64,000 nt of DNA from an uncultured Pelagibacteraceae bacterium (GTDB taxonomy: Bacteria; Pseudomonadota; Alphaproteobacteria; Pelagibacterales; Pelagibacteraceae), in the NCBI GenBank assembly GCA_902576395.1, contig CACGVB010000004.1, positions 1-64,000 on the forward strand, written 5' to 3'. Below, piece by piece: positions 17,941-26,738 of this stretch. The notes below the pieces were generated by a model. That model was not told where the DNA came from, searched no databases, and saw only the letters and a list, made by a program, of their open reading frames with translations. Position 1 is the stretch's first letter. Each line of letters starts with the position of its first letter. A program made the translations under genes and the position numbers.

Positions 17941-18639
17941 ATGATTGGTATTCTTGGAGGAATGGGCACACAAGCTGGTTTAGATTTTTGCAATAAACTT
18001 GCAAAGATTAATACCGGTAAACTTGATCAGCAATATCCAATGTTTGTTCTCTACAATAAAACTAATACACCAAAGAGACCAGAGAATTTAAAAAAATATT
18101 ACAACGTCTTAAATGCTCTTGTTGAAGGCTGTAAAATGCTACAAAAAAATAATTGTAAATTTATAGTTATGCCATGTAACACAGCGCACTATTGGTATGA
18201 TGATTTGAGAAAAAAAATTAAGATACCAATTTTAAGTATGCCACAAGAAGTTTATAGAGAAACAGTTAAAACTTGTAAAAAAAATACTAAAATAGGTCTT
18301 TTATCTACAGAAGCAACTTTAGAAACAAAAGTGTATAGCAAATTCTTTGATAAAAGTTTTAATTTGGTGAGCCCTAGTAATGATTTACAAAAAAGTTCTG
18401 TGAACAAATCAATAAAACTTGTTAAGATGGGAAAAATTAAAGAAGCTGAAAAAGCTATTCGACCTGCTGTAAATTACTTAATGAAAATTAAATGTAAAAA
18501 AATAATTCTTGGATGTACTGAGTTACCAATTGCAATATTTGCCTATAAATCTTTTAAAAAAATAAAGCAGTCTAAAATTTTTATTGATCCAAATCTTCTT
18601 GTTGCAAATATTTCAATGAAAAAATATAAAAAACTATAG
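17941..18639 (+). CDS. aspartate/glutamate racemase family protein
   Basis: MIGILGGMGTQAGLDF, VMPCNTAHYWYDDL, GCTELPIAI. Confidence 0.85.
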   Translation: MIGILGGMGTQAGLDFCNKLAKINTGKLDQQYPMFVLYNKTNTPKRPENLKKYYNVLNALVEGCKMLQKNNCKFIVMPCNTAHYWYDDLRKKIKIPILSMPQEVYRETVKTCKKNTKIGLLSTEATLETKVYSKFFDKSFNLVSPSNDLQKSSVNKSIKLVKMGKIKEAEKAIRPAVNYLMKIKCKKIILGCTELPIAIFAYKSFKKIKQSKIFIDPNLLVANISMKKYKKL

Positions 18640-18645
18640 TTTAAA

Positions 18646-18679
18646 ATCTCAGTTCTAATTATTAAACTAGAACTGAGAT
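18646..18679. terminator. inverted repeat between convergent genes, probable bidirectional terminator
   Basis: ATCTCAGTTCTA (18646-18657) / TAGAACTGAGAT (18668-18679), perfect 12-bp arms, between the + racemase-like gene and the - peroxiredoxin gene. Confidence 0.65.
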
Positions 18680-18702
18680 AATAAATTAATCCGAAATCCT
18701 AA

Positions 18703-19362
18703 TTACTTTGTTGGATCTGGAACTTTTCTTAAATAAGGCTTAACGGTTTCCCATCCATCTGGATATATTTTTTTAGCCTCATCGTCTTTTACAGCAGGAA
18801 GAATCACTACATCTTCACCTTTTTTCCAATTAGCTGGGGTAGCAACTCTGTGTTTTGCAGTAAGTTGCATTGAGTCTATGGCTCTTAAAATTTCATGGAA
18901 ATTTCTACCTGTAGCCATTGGGTAAGTTAAATAAAGCCCAATTCTTTTATCTGGTCTTACAACAAAAATAGTTCTGACAGTCTCATTATCAACTGCTGTT
19001 CTTCCCATTGAAGTTGTTCCTGCATCGGCTTCTAACATATTGAAAAGTTTTGCAACTTTTAAATCTTCATCAGCGATAATAGGATAATCAGGCATCGTTC
19101 CAGATACATCTTTGATATCTTCTAACCATTTTTTGTGATCCTCAACTCCATCTACACTTAGTCCGATTACTTTTACATTTCTTGCATCAAACTCAGCTTT
19201 CATTTGTCCTAATGAACCTAATTCTGTAGTACAAACTGGTGTAAAATCCTTTGGGTGAGAAAATAATACGCCCCAACTATCTCCAAGCCACTCATGAAAA
19301 GAGATATCTCCCTCTGTAGTTTTGCATTGAAAATCAGGACACATACTGTTTATTTTTAACAT
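18703..19362 (-). CDS. 1-Cys (Prx6-type) peroxiredoxin
   Basis: SHPKDFTPVCTTELG, ATGRNFHEILRAIDSMQLT. Confidence 0.9.
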   Translation of the reverse strand: MLKINSMCPDFQCKTTEGDISFHEWLGDSWGVLFSHPKDFTPVCTTELGSLGQMKAEFDARNVKVIGLSVDGVEDHKKWLEDIKDVSGTMPDYPIIADEDLKVAKLFNMLEADAGTTSMGRTAVDNETVRTIFVVRPDKRIGLYLTYPMATGRNFHEILRAIDSMQLTAKHRVATPANWKKGEDVVILPAVKDDEAKKIYPDGWETVKPYLRKVPDPTK

Positions 19363-19492
19363 TCTTCACTCTCCTTTTAATTAATTAGAACCATTATAAA
19401 TTATTGATTAGGTTTATCAACGATATTTAAATTTGAAAAAACAACTTATAAGACGTGTATCTTAAGCAGATTATAAGTGTTAGTTTTTTTGT

Positions 19493-20734
19493 ATGAATAA
19501 CTCTAATCACTCAAATATTTTGATTATCGGTGGCGGATGCGCTGGTATATCAGTTGCAACAAGGCTTAAAAGTTTAAAGTCTGACTTATCAATATCAATA
19601 ATAGAACCTTCAGAAAAATCTTTATATCAAGCTGCATGGACTTTAGTAGGTGCAGGTGCTTATGATGTAAACAGCACCATAAAGCCAATGTCATCTGTAA
19701 TGCCTAATTATGTTAATTGGATTAAAGAATATGCTGAAAGTTTTTCTCCAGAGTCTAACTCAGTGAAGACTTCAGGCGGTGAATATTCTTATGATTACTT
19801 AGTAGTTTGTCCTGGTTTAAAAATTAACTTTGATGGAGTGGCAGGGTTAAAAGAAACTTTAGGAAAAAATAATGTTTGTACCAATTATAGTTCAGATATG
19901 GCTGTTTATACATGGGAATGTTTAAAAAATTTACAGGGAGGAAATTTATTATTCACTGAACCTCCTATGCCAATTAAGTGTGCAGGTGCACCTCAAAAAA
20001 TTGCTTACTTAGCTGCTGATCACTTAAAGAAAAAAGGTGCTCTTAAAGATAGTAATTTAGAATTTTTATGTGCAAAGCCAGTTATTTTTGGTGTACCTCA
20101 CTTTCAAGGTCCACTAAATGAAATATGCGATTCATATGGTATTAAAAGAAGCTTCCAACATAATTTAATTTCAGTAAATGGTGAGGCCAAAGAGGCTGTA
20201 TTCAAACAATCAGATAAAGATGGAAATTCCAAAGAAGTTACAAAAAAATTTGATTTTATTCATGTAACACCTCCTCAAACTTCTCCAGACTTTATTAAGA
20301 ATAGTCCATTAGCTGATGCTGGTGGATGGGTTGATGTAGATCATAAAGAAGGAACATTAAGACATACAAAATATGAAAATATTTATAGTTTAGGTGATGT
20401 AATGAATGCACCTAATGCAAAAACTGGTGCAGCAGTTAGAAAACAAGCTCCAATAGTTGCTCATAATATTATTAAAGATATCAATAAGTCATCCGAAGCA
20501 TATAGACTTTATGATGGATATGGGGCCTGCCCTCTTACAGTTGCATACGGTAAAGTTATGCTAGCAGAATTTTGTTACGGTGGAAAAGTAACTCCAAGTT
20601 TACCGTTTGATCCAACAAAACCTAGTTCTTTATATTGGCAAATGAAATCAAAGCTTTTTCCTTGGTTACAATGGAATGTGATGTTTAAAGGAAAAGAATG
20701 GAGTAAGCCTAATCATAAAGCTATTGAAAATTAG
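19493..20734 (+). CDS. sulfide:quinone oxidoreductase-like flavoprotein (resembles mitochondrial-type/type II SQOR)
   Basis: ILIIGGGCAGISVATRL, YQAAWTLVGAGAYD, EPPMPIKCAGAPQKIAYLA, YSLGDVMNAPNAKTGAAVRKQAP. Confidence 0.85.
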   Translation: MNNSNHSNILIIGGGCAGISVATRLKSLKSDLSISIIEPSEKSLYQAAWTLVGAGAYDVNSTIKPMSSVMPNYVNWIKEYAESFSPESNSVKTSGGEYSYDYLVVCPGLKINFDGVAGLKETLGKNNVCTNYSSDMAVYTWECLKNLQGGNLLFTEPPMPIKCAGAPQKIAYLAADHLKKKGALKDSNLEFLCAKPVIFGVPHFQGPLNEICDSYGIKRSFQHNLISVNGEAKEAVFKQSDKDGNSKEVTKKFDFIHVTPPQTSPDFIKNSPLADAGGWVDVDHKEGTLRHTKYENIYSLGDVMNAPNAKTGAAVRKQAPIVAHNIIKDINKSSEAYRLYDGYGACPLTVAYGKVMLAEFCYGGKVTPSLPFDPTKPSSLYWQMKSKLFPWLQWNVMFKGKEWSKPNHKAIEN

Positions 20735-20769
20735 TATCAATTTTATAAAATTTTAATTATTTTATAATT

Positions 20770-21462
20770 ATGATTTTCGAACAACTATTTGATACTAAAT
20801 CCTCAACTTACACCTATATAATTTCTAGTGGAAAAGGACGTGAAGCATTAATAATAGATCCTGTAATTGAACATACTGATGAATACATAAAAATTTTAGA
20901 AAATTTAGAATTAAAACTTGTTAAAGTAATTGATACTCATATTCATGCAGATCATGTAACTGGCTTAAATGAACTTAATCAACGAACAAATTGTATTCGT
21001 ATAATGGGTGAAAACTCTAAATCTGAGGTAATTGATATAAAATTAAAAGATGAAGAAAATATAAATATTGAGAGTATAGAGCTTAAAGCTATATATACTC
21101 CAGGTCATACTGATTGTTCATATAGTTACTTAATGAATGATAGAGTTTTTACAGGAGATACACTTTTAATTAATGGGACAGGTAGAACAGATTTTCAAAA
21201 TGGTAGTGCTCAACAGGCTTATGATTCATTGTTTGGTAAACTTTTAAAACTTCCAGAAGAAACACTTGTTTATCCTGCTCATGATTATAATGGAAAAAAA
21301 AATTCAACAATTGGTAGTGAGAAGAACAATAACCCTCGATTACAAGTCAGTTCAAAAGAGGAATATGCTGAAATAATGGATAATCTTAATCTTGCTAACC
21401 CAAAAATGATGGATATTGCAGTCCCTGCAAATCTAAAGGGATTAACACTTAAAGAACTCTAA
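20770..21462 (+). CDS. MBL-fold persulfide dioxygenase (ETHE1-like)
   Basis: DTHIHADHVTGLNEL, YTPGHTDCSYSYL, FTGDTLLINGTGRTDFQNGSAQQAYDS, PAHDYNGK. Confidence 0.9.
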   Translation: MIFEQLFDTKSSTYTYIISSGKGREALIIDPVIEHTDEYIKILENLELKLVKVIDTHIHADHVTGLNELNQRTNCIRIMGENSKSEVIDIKLKDEENINIESIELKAIYTPGHTDCSYSYLMNDRVFTGDTLLINGTGRTDFQNGSAQQAYDSLFGKLLKLPEETLVYPAHDYNGKKNSTIGSEKNNNPRLQVSSKEEYAEIMDNLNLANPKMMDIAVPANLKGLTLKEL

Positions 21463-21516
21463 AATCAGGGTTATTATTAGTATTGTTTTTAAAAAATATA
21501 CAATTATATAACCTTT

Positions 21517-21627
21517 ATGGTATGCATTAATACACACTTTAAATGTAAGAACTGTTCTTGTGACAGATGCGTTTGTAAAAATTGTGATTGCAAACCATCA
21601 TCAGAAAACTGCTGTTGTAACAAGTAG
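21517..21627 (+). CDS. 36-aa cysteine-rich metallothionein-like peptide (not in supplied ORF track)
   Basis: Translated by hand: MVCINTHFKCKNCSCDRCVCKNCDCKPSSENCCCNK*, 11 Cys, regular CxxCx period repeated three times plus CCC. Occupies much of the 21462-21658 gap. No obvious Shine-Dalgarno. Confidence 0.65.
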   Translation: MVCINTHFKCKNCSCDRCVCKNCDCKPSSENCCCNK

Positions 21628-21657
21628 TTAAATTTTAATAACTAATCTTAAACAAAC

Positions 21658-22239
21658 ATGAATGATTTTTTAGAGTCGATAATTAAAAGAGATCCTGCTG
21701 CAAGATCAAAGTTAAGTTTAATACTAACTTATCCTGGTGTTAAAGCTATATTTTTTCATAGAATTGCAAATTTTTTTTCAATTGCAAAATTTCATCTTGT
21801 TGCAAGAATAATTTCTCAGTTCTCAAGGTTTTTAACAGGTATAGAAATCCATCCAAATGCTAAAATTGGAAAAAATCTTTTTATAGATCATGGTATGGGA
21901 GTAGTTATTGGAGAAACATCTGATATTGGAGATAACGTTACTATCTATCACATGGCAACATTAGGCGGAATTGCCCCAAGTATAAATTCAGACAATCAAA
22001 GAAATGTTAAGAGACATCCAACATTAAAAGAAAATGTTGTTGTGGGATCAGGTGCACAAATACTTGGACCAGTTGTGGTTGGTAAAAATGCAAAAATTGG
22101 AGCTAATGCTGTTGTTACAAAAGATGTTCCAGAAAATGCAGTAATGGTTGGAATTCCTGCAAAAAATGTTGGAACTGCATCCGAAGAATTTAAACCCTAT
22201 GGTGTTGCACCAGGGGGTGATACAAAGCTTGATGTATGA
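21658..22239 (+). CDS. cysE: serine O-acetyltransferase
   Basis: Hexapeptide repeats; [44 protein letters not shown]. Confidence 0.9.
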   Translation: MNDFLESIIKRDPAARSKLSLILTYPGVKAIFFHRIANFFSIAKFHLVARIISQFSRFLTGIEIHPNAKIGKNLFIDHGMGVVIGETSDIGDNVTIYHMATLGGIAPSINSDNQRNVKRHPTLKENVVVGSGAQILGPVVVGKNAKIGANAVVTKDVPENAVMVGIPAKNVGTASEEFKPYGVAPGGDTKLDV

Positions 22240-23237
22240 AAACTTTACAAAATAATTTTGTCGAAGCAATAGGAAACACTCCATTATTTAAATTAAAAAC
22301 TGCATCAGAAATTACTGGTTGCAATATTTATGGAAAAGCAGAGTACCTTAATCCAGGTGGCTCTGTAAAAGATAGAGCAGCTTTAGCTTTGATAAGAGAT
22401 GCTGAAGAAAAAAAACTAATTTCAAAAGGTGGAACAATTGTTGAAGGAACAGCTGGTAATACTGGAATTGGATTATGTCTATTAGGAAATTCTATTGGTT
22501 ATAAAACTATTATCGTAATGAATGATAATCAAACACAAGAAAAAAAAGATTTATTAAGAAATATTGGAGCTGATTTAAGATTGGTTCCACCAAAACCTTA
22601 TAAAGATGAAAATAACTTTGTTAAATATGCAGGAAGATTGGCTGATGAATTGAAAAGTAGTAACAATCACGGTGTAGTTTGGGCTAATCAATTTGATAAT
22701 ACAGCCAATTCTAAAGGTCATTATGAAACAACTGGGCCAGAAATATGGGAGCAGACTGACGGTAAAATAGATGGTTTTGTATGTTCATCTGGTACTGGTG
22801 GTACAATCGCAGGTGTAAGTAGTTTTTTAAAAGAAAAGAATAAAGATATTAAAATATATTTATCGGATCCAACAGGTTCCTCTCTTTATAGTTACATTGA
22901 AAATGGTGAATTAAAGAGTGAAGGTGGTTCAATAACTGAAGGTATTGGATCTAGTAGAGTTACTGCAAATTTTGCAAAAGCAAAAATTGATGGAGCATTT
23001 TCAATAAGCGATCATGAGTCTTTGCCTGTTTTATTTGATTTAATTGAAAAAGAAGGTTTAAGTTTAGGTACAAGTTGTGGAGTAAACATTGCTGGAGCTA
23101 TAAGATTAGGTAAACTTTTAGGTCCAGGTAAAACGATTGTAACAATTCTTTGTGATAAATCTGATAAATACAACTCCAAGATGTTTAATAAATCTTTTTT
23201 ACAAGAAAAAGGCCTTCCCTATCCTCACTGGATATAA
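22236..23237 (+). CDS. cysK: cysteine synthase / PLP-dependent O-acetylserine sulfhydrylase family
   Basis: [44 protein letters not shown] overlap with cysE. Confidence 0.88.
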   Translation: MKTLQNNFVEAIGNTPLFKLKTASEITGCNIYGKAEYLNPGGSVKDRAALALIRDAEEKKLISKGGTIVEGTAGNTGIGLCLLGNSIGYKTIIVMNDNQTQEKKDLLRNIGADLRLVPPKPYKDENNFVKYAGRLADELKSSNNHGVVWANQFDNTANSKGHYETTGPEIWEQTDGKIDGFVCSSGTGGTIAGVSSFLKEKNKDIKIYLSDPTGSSLYSYIENGELKSEGGSITEGIGSSRVTANFAKAKIDGAFSISDHESLPVLFDLIEKEGLSLGTSCGVNIAGAIRLGKLLGPGKTIVTILCDKSDKYNSKMFNKSFLQEKGLPYPHWI

Positions 23238-23251
23238 TCACGCATAGCAGT

Positions 23252-23273
23252 AATGTAATAAATTCATTACATT
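23252..23273. terminator. inverted repeat downstream of cysK; weak terminator or operator
   Basis: AATGTAAT (23252-23259) / ATTACATT (23266-23273); no strong T tract. Confidence 0.35.
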
Positions 23274-23318
23274 TCAACCTTATAATCAAATTTAATATCA
23301 AATAACAAAGGAAAAACT

Positions 23319-23702
23319 ATGGACGTAAAAGAACAAATGAAAAAAGCATATGAACTTTTTAACACGGGTGATATGGAAACATTTTTTAACGATATGATAG
23401 ATGACGATATTGTGTGGACATTTCCAGGGAAAGAAGGAGTTCACCCATTATCAGGAGTTCATAAAGGAAAACAAGCTATGATGGCAACAATGTCTAAAAT
23501 TCCAGGAACATGGCCAAATTTTAATTTAAAAATTATGGATATGATCAGTGAAGGAAATAAGATTTTTGTAAGAGTTCATGCCAAAGCTGATAACATGGAT
23601 ACTATGTTTGGACATTATTTTGAAATGAATGATCAAGGAAAAACTGTAACCATGATGACATTTGATGACACCCTTAGCATGTTCAATGCAATGAAAAAGT
23701 AA
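23319..23702 (+). CDS. SnoaL/NTF2-like small protein
   Basis: 127 aa; KKAYELFNTGDMETFFNDMIDDDIVWTFPG...GVHKGKQAM; SD-like AAAGGA upstream. Confidence 0.7.
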   Translation: MDVKEQMKKAYELFNTGDMETFFNDMIDDDIVWTFPGKEGVHPLSGVHKGKQAMMATMSKIPGTWPNFNLKIMDMISEGNKIFVRVHAKADNMDTMFGHYFEMNDQGKTVTMMTFDDTLSMFNAMKK

Positions 23703-23710
23703 GAATCAAT

Positions 23711-24037
23711 ATGTCAATTTTAGAAAAACTAAATAAAGCAATCATGGAAAAAGATGGTGCAGCAGCTGGTGAGCTGGTGCACGATGACTACAAAATGTTT
23801 TCTCATCTAAAAGGTGAATATGTACACATGGGTAAAGCAGGCATGGTCGAAGCAGTAAGTAAAGGCATGATGAGTCCTGCAAAATACCGAATTCTTTTTG
23901 AGAATGATGAAATTGGTTTTGATCATGCATATGTTACTTATCAAGATGGAAATACAGAAGCTTTGATGTGTTGTTGGAAATTTAAAGACGGTAAAATCAT
24001 TGAAGTAGAAACTGGAGCAACAAAAATACCAAAATAA
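23711..24037 (+). CDS. NTF2-like small protein, paralog of 25873..26193
   Basis: MSILEKLNKAIMEKDGAAAGELVHDDYKMF...FENDEIGFDHAYVTYQDGNTEALM...ETGATKIPK. Confidence 0.7.
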   Translation: MSILEKLNKAIMEKDGAAAGELVHDDYKMFSHLKGEYVHMGKAGMVEAVSKGMMSPAKYRILFENDEIGFDHAYVTYQDGNTEALMCCWKFKDGKIIEVETGATKIPK

Positions 24038-24061
24038 CTATAGACTTACAAAGGAGTTAAT

Positions 24062-24127
24062 ATGGCTAGCATTGAGTTTGAAACTTTTGATAAAGCATAT
24101 GAATTTGATGGGGTTTGGGGGGAATAA
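24062..24127 (+). other. 21-codon ORF with strong SD, immediately upstream of the next small gene; leader peptide or gene remnant
   Basis: AAAGGAGTTAATATG then MASIEFETFDKAYEFDGVWGE*; stop ends one base before the next ATG (TAAAATG). Confidence 0.4.
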
Positions 24128-24128
24128 A

Positions 24129-24398
24129 ATGGTAAAAATGGTTGGTAACTTTGAAGTAAAAGACTGGGCTCACTGGAAAAAAATGTTTGATGAACATTCT
24201 GGCCCAAGAGAAGCAGCAGGTATTAAAACTATTTACGTAGGTAATGAAATAGAAAATCCAAATAAAGTACATATTGTGATGGAAACACCAGCAGCAGACA
24301 CTATGCAAAAATTTATGCAGAATCCAGAGAATGCAAAGGTAATTGCGGAATCTGGCCATAAACAAGAGACAACAGTAATGAGTGTTTGTTCAGATTAA
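24129..24398 (+). CDS. small dimeric alpha/beta-barrel-like protein
   Basis: MVKMVGNFEVKDWAHWKKMFDEHSGPREAAGIKTIYVGNEIENPNKVHIVMET; track start at 24072 is an upstream TTG, ATG 24129 is more plausible. Confidence 0.65.
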   Translation: MVKMVGNFEVKDWAHWKKMFDEHSGPREAAGIKTIYVGNEIENPNKVHIVMETPAADTMQKFMQNPENAKVIAESGHKQETTVMSVCSD

Positions 24399-24417
24399 AA
24401 ATAATAACAGAAAGGTA

Positions 24418-24903
24418 ATGGTGAAAAAAATATATTTAATTATGATGTTTATAATATTTACAACATCAAGTTTTGCAGACGGTCATAAAGGTAAAATTGA
24501 TCTTAAAGGTTTTATTGTTGGAGATAACAAATTTCTTACTGATAACGAGGGTAACTTTTTAACTTTTACTTACGATGGAGTTGGAGGATTAATGGCAGTC
24601 GAAGGTACAACATTCATGGATAATGCTTCACAATATTGTCTTGGCGCAGGCACAATCCCAGGAAAGGGATTTGAAATGGGACACTGTAAAATAAATCAAA
24701 TGGATGGGGATACTATTTTTACATACTACGAAATTCCACTTGGAGACTCAATGAATGGTACATTTAAATGTTTAGGGGGAACAGGAAAATATAAAGGAAT
24801 AGAATGTAGTGGCTCAACAGGGTACACACCAATTAACTCAGCCCAAGAAAATAAATTTGCCTCATCAATTTATTTTAAAGGTGAATATTCTTTAATGAAA
24901 TAA
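24418..24903 (+). CDS. secreted small protein, possible allene-oxide-cyclase-like barrel
   Basis: Signal peptide MVKKIYLIMMFIIFTTSSFADG; CLGGTGKYKGIECSGSTGYTP motif near the C-terminus. Confidence 0.55.
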   Translation: MVKKIYLIMMFIIFTTSSFADGHKGKIDLKGFIVGDNKFLTDNEGNFLTFTYDGVGGLMAVEGTTFMDNASQYCLGAGTIPGKGFEMGHCKINQMDGDTIFTYYEIPLGDSMNGTFKCLGGTGKYKGIECSGSTGYTPINSAQENKFASSIYFKGEYSLMK

Positions 24904-24956
24904 TTGAATAATCATTAGATTGATTTAAAATACTAAATAAAAAAAAGGAGAAAAAA

Positions 24957-25247
24957 ATGGAAAAAGAAGTGTTAGTAATCGTAGATTTGAAAGAAGGAAA
25001 ACTTGAAAAATTTATGGGATGGATGCAATCAGATGAAGGTATGAGTGTGAGAAAATCTGCAGCTCATCCAGAAAAAACTATAGGAGCAGTAAAGCCAGAT
25101 AAAAGTGGTGTAATGTTTAAGGTATTTGTGCATAATATGGAAAAAATGAAAGAACTAATATCTGGCACACATCCAGTTGGAAAGGAAATTTACGATGAAT
25201 GTGTTATCAAAATGACTGCTTGGGATTTAACGAAAGTTGAAATGTAA
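24957..25247 (+). CDS. small hypothetical protein, dimeric alpha/beta-barrel-like
   Basis: 96 aa; AAAAAAAAGGAGAAAAAAATG start context; MEKEVLVIVDLKEGKLEKFMGWMQSDEGM. Confidence 0.55.
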   Translation: MEKEVLVIVDLKEGKLEKFMGWMQSDEGMSVRKSAAHPEKTIGAVKPDKSGVMFKVFVHNMEKMKELISGTHPVGKEIYDECVIKMTAWDLTKVEM

Positions 25248-25248
25248 T

Positions 25249-25572
25249 ATGGCAAGATTTTATTTGATTGGCAAAATAAGTGCAGAATTAATGAAAAGAA
25301 TGCAAAATGATCCTTCTGCAGATAGATATGCATCTACTAAGAAAGTTACCGAGGCTGCTGGTTTAAAATTGATCAGCTATGAATGGGTAAGAGGTAGATT
25401 TGATGTTATCTCATGTGTAGAAGGAGATTATGAACAAGCACTAGCCTTGAAGATTGCTTTTAAAAATTCAGGTCTTATGGATGATTTGATGGTACATGAA
25501 GTTATTAACTACAATAAAGCTTTTCAAAATGCTGCGGATGCCACAAAGTCTGTTATTAAACCAGGAGAATAA
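25249..25572 (+). CDS. GYD-domain-like small protein
   Basis: MARFYLIGKISAELMKRMQND...GLKLISYEWVRGRFDVISCVEGDYEQALALKIAFKNSG; ATG 25249 just after the upstream stop. Confidence 0.65.
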   Translation: MARFYLIGKISAELMKRMQNDPSADRYASTKKVTEAAGLKLISYEWVRGRFDVISCVEGDYEQALALKIAFKNSGLMDDLMVHEVINYNKAFQNAADATKSVIKPGE

Positions 25573-25574
25573 TT

Positions 25575-25862
25575 ATGAGTGGTTATGCGATCTTTAACCT
25601 TAATGTTAACAATCCTGAAAATTATAAGGAATACATAGACAAAGTTAAACCCACTGCAGAAAAATTTGGTGGGGAGTATCTTGTAAGAGGTGGTAGCAGC
25701 GAGACTATTGAAGGGTCATGGCAGCATCCAAGGACAGTTGTGATAAAATTTCCAAGTTACGAGAAAGCAAAAGAATGGTATAATTCTGAAGAATATAAAC
25801 CAATAAAACAAATTCGATTAGATAACGCAGATACTAATGGAATAATAGTTGAAGGAGTATAA
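25575..25862 (+). CDS. DUF1330 family protein
   Basis: MSGYAIFNLNVNNPENYKEYIDKVKPTAEKFGGEYLVRGG...VVIKFPSYEKAKEWYNSEEYKPI. Confidence 0.85.
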   Translation: MSGYAIFNLNVNNPENYKEYIDKVKPTAEKFGGEYLVRGGSSETIEGSWQHPRTVVIKFPSYEKAKEWYNSEEYKPIKQIRLDNADTNGIIVEGV

Positions 25863-25872
25863 AGGAGATAAA

Positions 25873-26193
25873 ATGTCAATATTAGAAAAATACAGTGCTG
25901 CATTAAAAAATAAAGATGAAGCAGCTATGAATGAGCTTTTGCATGATGACTTTAAATTCACAATGCATAAATCAGGAAATACTTTAGGTAAAGCTGAAGT
26001 GATCAAATGGGCGATGAGCGGTGATATTAATCAAAGAGACACAAGAGTTGTATATGAAAATGATGAAGTTGGTGTACACCACGCATTTGTAACATTTGAT
26101 GACGGAAATACAGAAGCTGTAATGGCAGTCTACAAATATGATAATGGAAAAATCATGAGTTTAGAGACTGGCGCAACACCAATGCCTAAATAA
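25873..26193 (+). CDS. NTF2-like small protein, paralog of 23711..24037
   Basis: MSILEKYSAALKNKDEAAMNELLHDDFKF...YENDEVGVHHAFVTFDDGNTEAVM...ETGATPMPK; SD AAAGGAG at 25861. Confidence 0.7.
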   Translation: MSILEKYSAALKNKDEAAMNELLHDDFKFTMHKSGNTLGKAEVIKWAMSGDINQRDTRVVYENDEVGVHHAFVTFDDGNTEAVMAVYKYDNGKIMSLETGATPMPK

Positions 26194-26690
26194 TGAAAAA
26201 ACTTTTACTTTTATTTATTTTTATCGCCTTTAATTCTAATGCAGCTTCAATGAAGATGATTGGGTCTAAGGGTGATCCAAATGATGTTACAAGAGTAATA
26301 GAAGTAAAGATGTATGACAATTATTATGAGCCAAGTTCAATTCAAGTTAAAAAGGGTGAAACAGTAAAAATAATTGTTAAAAATTTAGGTGAACTAGTGC
26401 ATGAATATAATATTGGCACTAAAAAGATGCATATTGATCACCAACCCGAAATGGCAAGATTAATTGAACACGATATTCTTTTAGGCGACCGAATTGATCA
26501 TAAAAAAATGAAAGAAATGTCAAAAAAAGATCATTCATTGGGCCACAAACACGCAAATAGTGTAATGCTAGAGCCAAATAAAACAGGAGAAATTATATGG
26601 AAGTTTTCAAAAGATATTTCTTTAGAAATGGCATGTAATATTCCTGGTCACTACGAAAGCGGAATGGTCGGTCCTATAATAATTAAATAA
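26193..26690 (+). CDS. periplasmic cupredoxin with His/Met-rich insert
   Basis: Signal peptide; LVHEYNIG and MACNIPGHYESGM give His/Cys/His/Met set; insert MHIDHQPEMARLIEHD...DHKKMKEMSKKDHSLGHKH. Confidence 0.8.
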   Translation: MKKLLLLFIFIAFNSNAASMKMIGSKGDPNDVTRVIEVKMYDNYYEPSSIQVKKGETVKIIVKNLGELVHEYNIGTKKMHIDHQPEMARLIEHDILLGDRIDHKKMKEMSKKDHSLGHKHANSVMLEPNKTGEIIWKFSKDISLEMACNIPGHYESGMVGPIIIK

Positions 26691-26738
26691 ATTAGAAAAG
26701 TTTGTAGATATTAATTAAGGATATATTATTCTTTAGTT

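Noticed and set aside
24066-24365. 99-aa - strand ORF rich in Cys, Phe and His
   Set aside because: Antisense to the small-protein island; its Cys/Phe content comes from complementing Lys/Glu/Ala codons, unlike the sense-strand Cys repeat at 21517.
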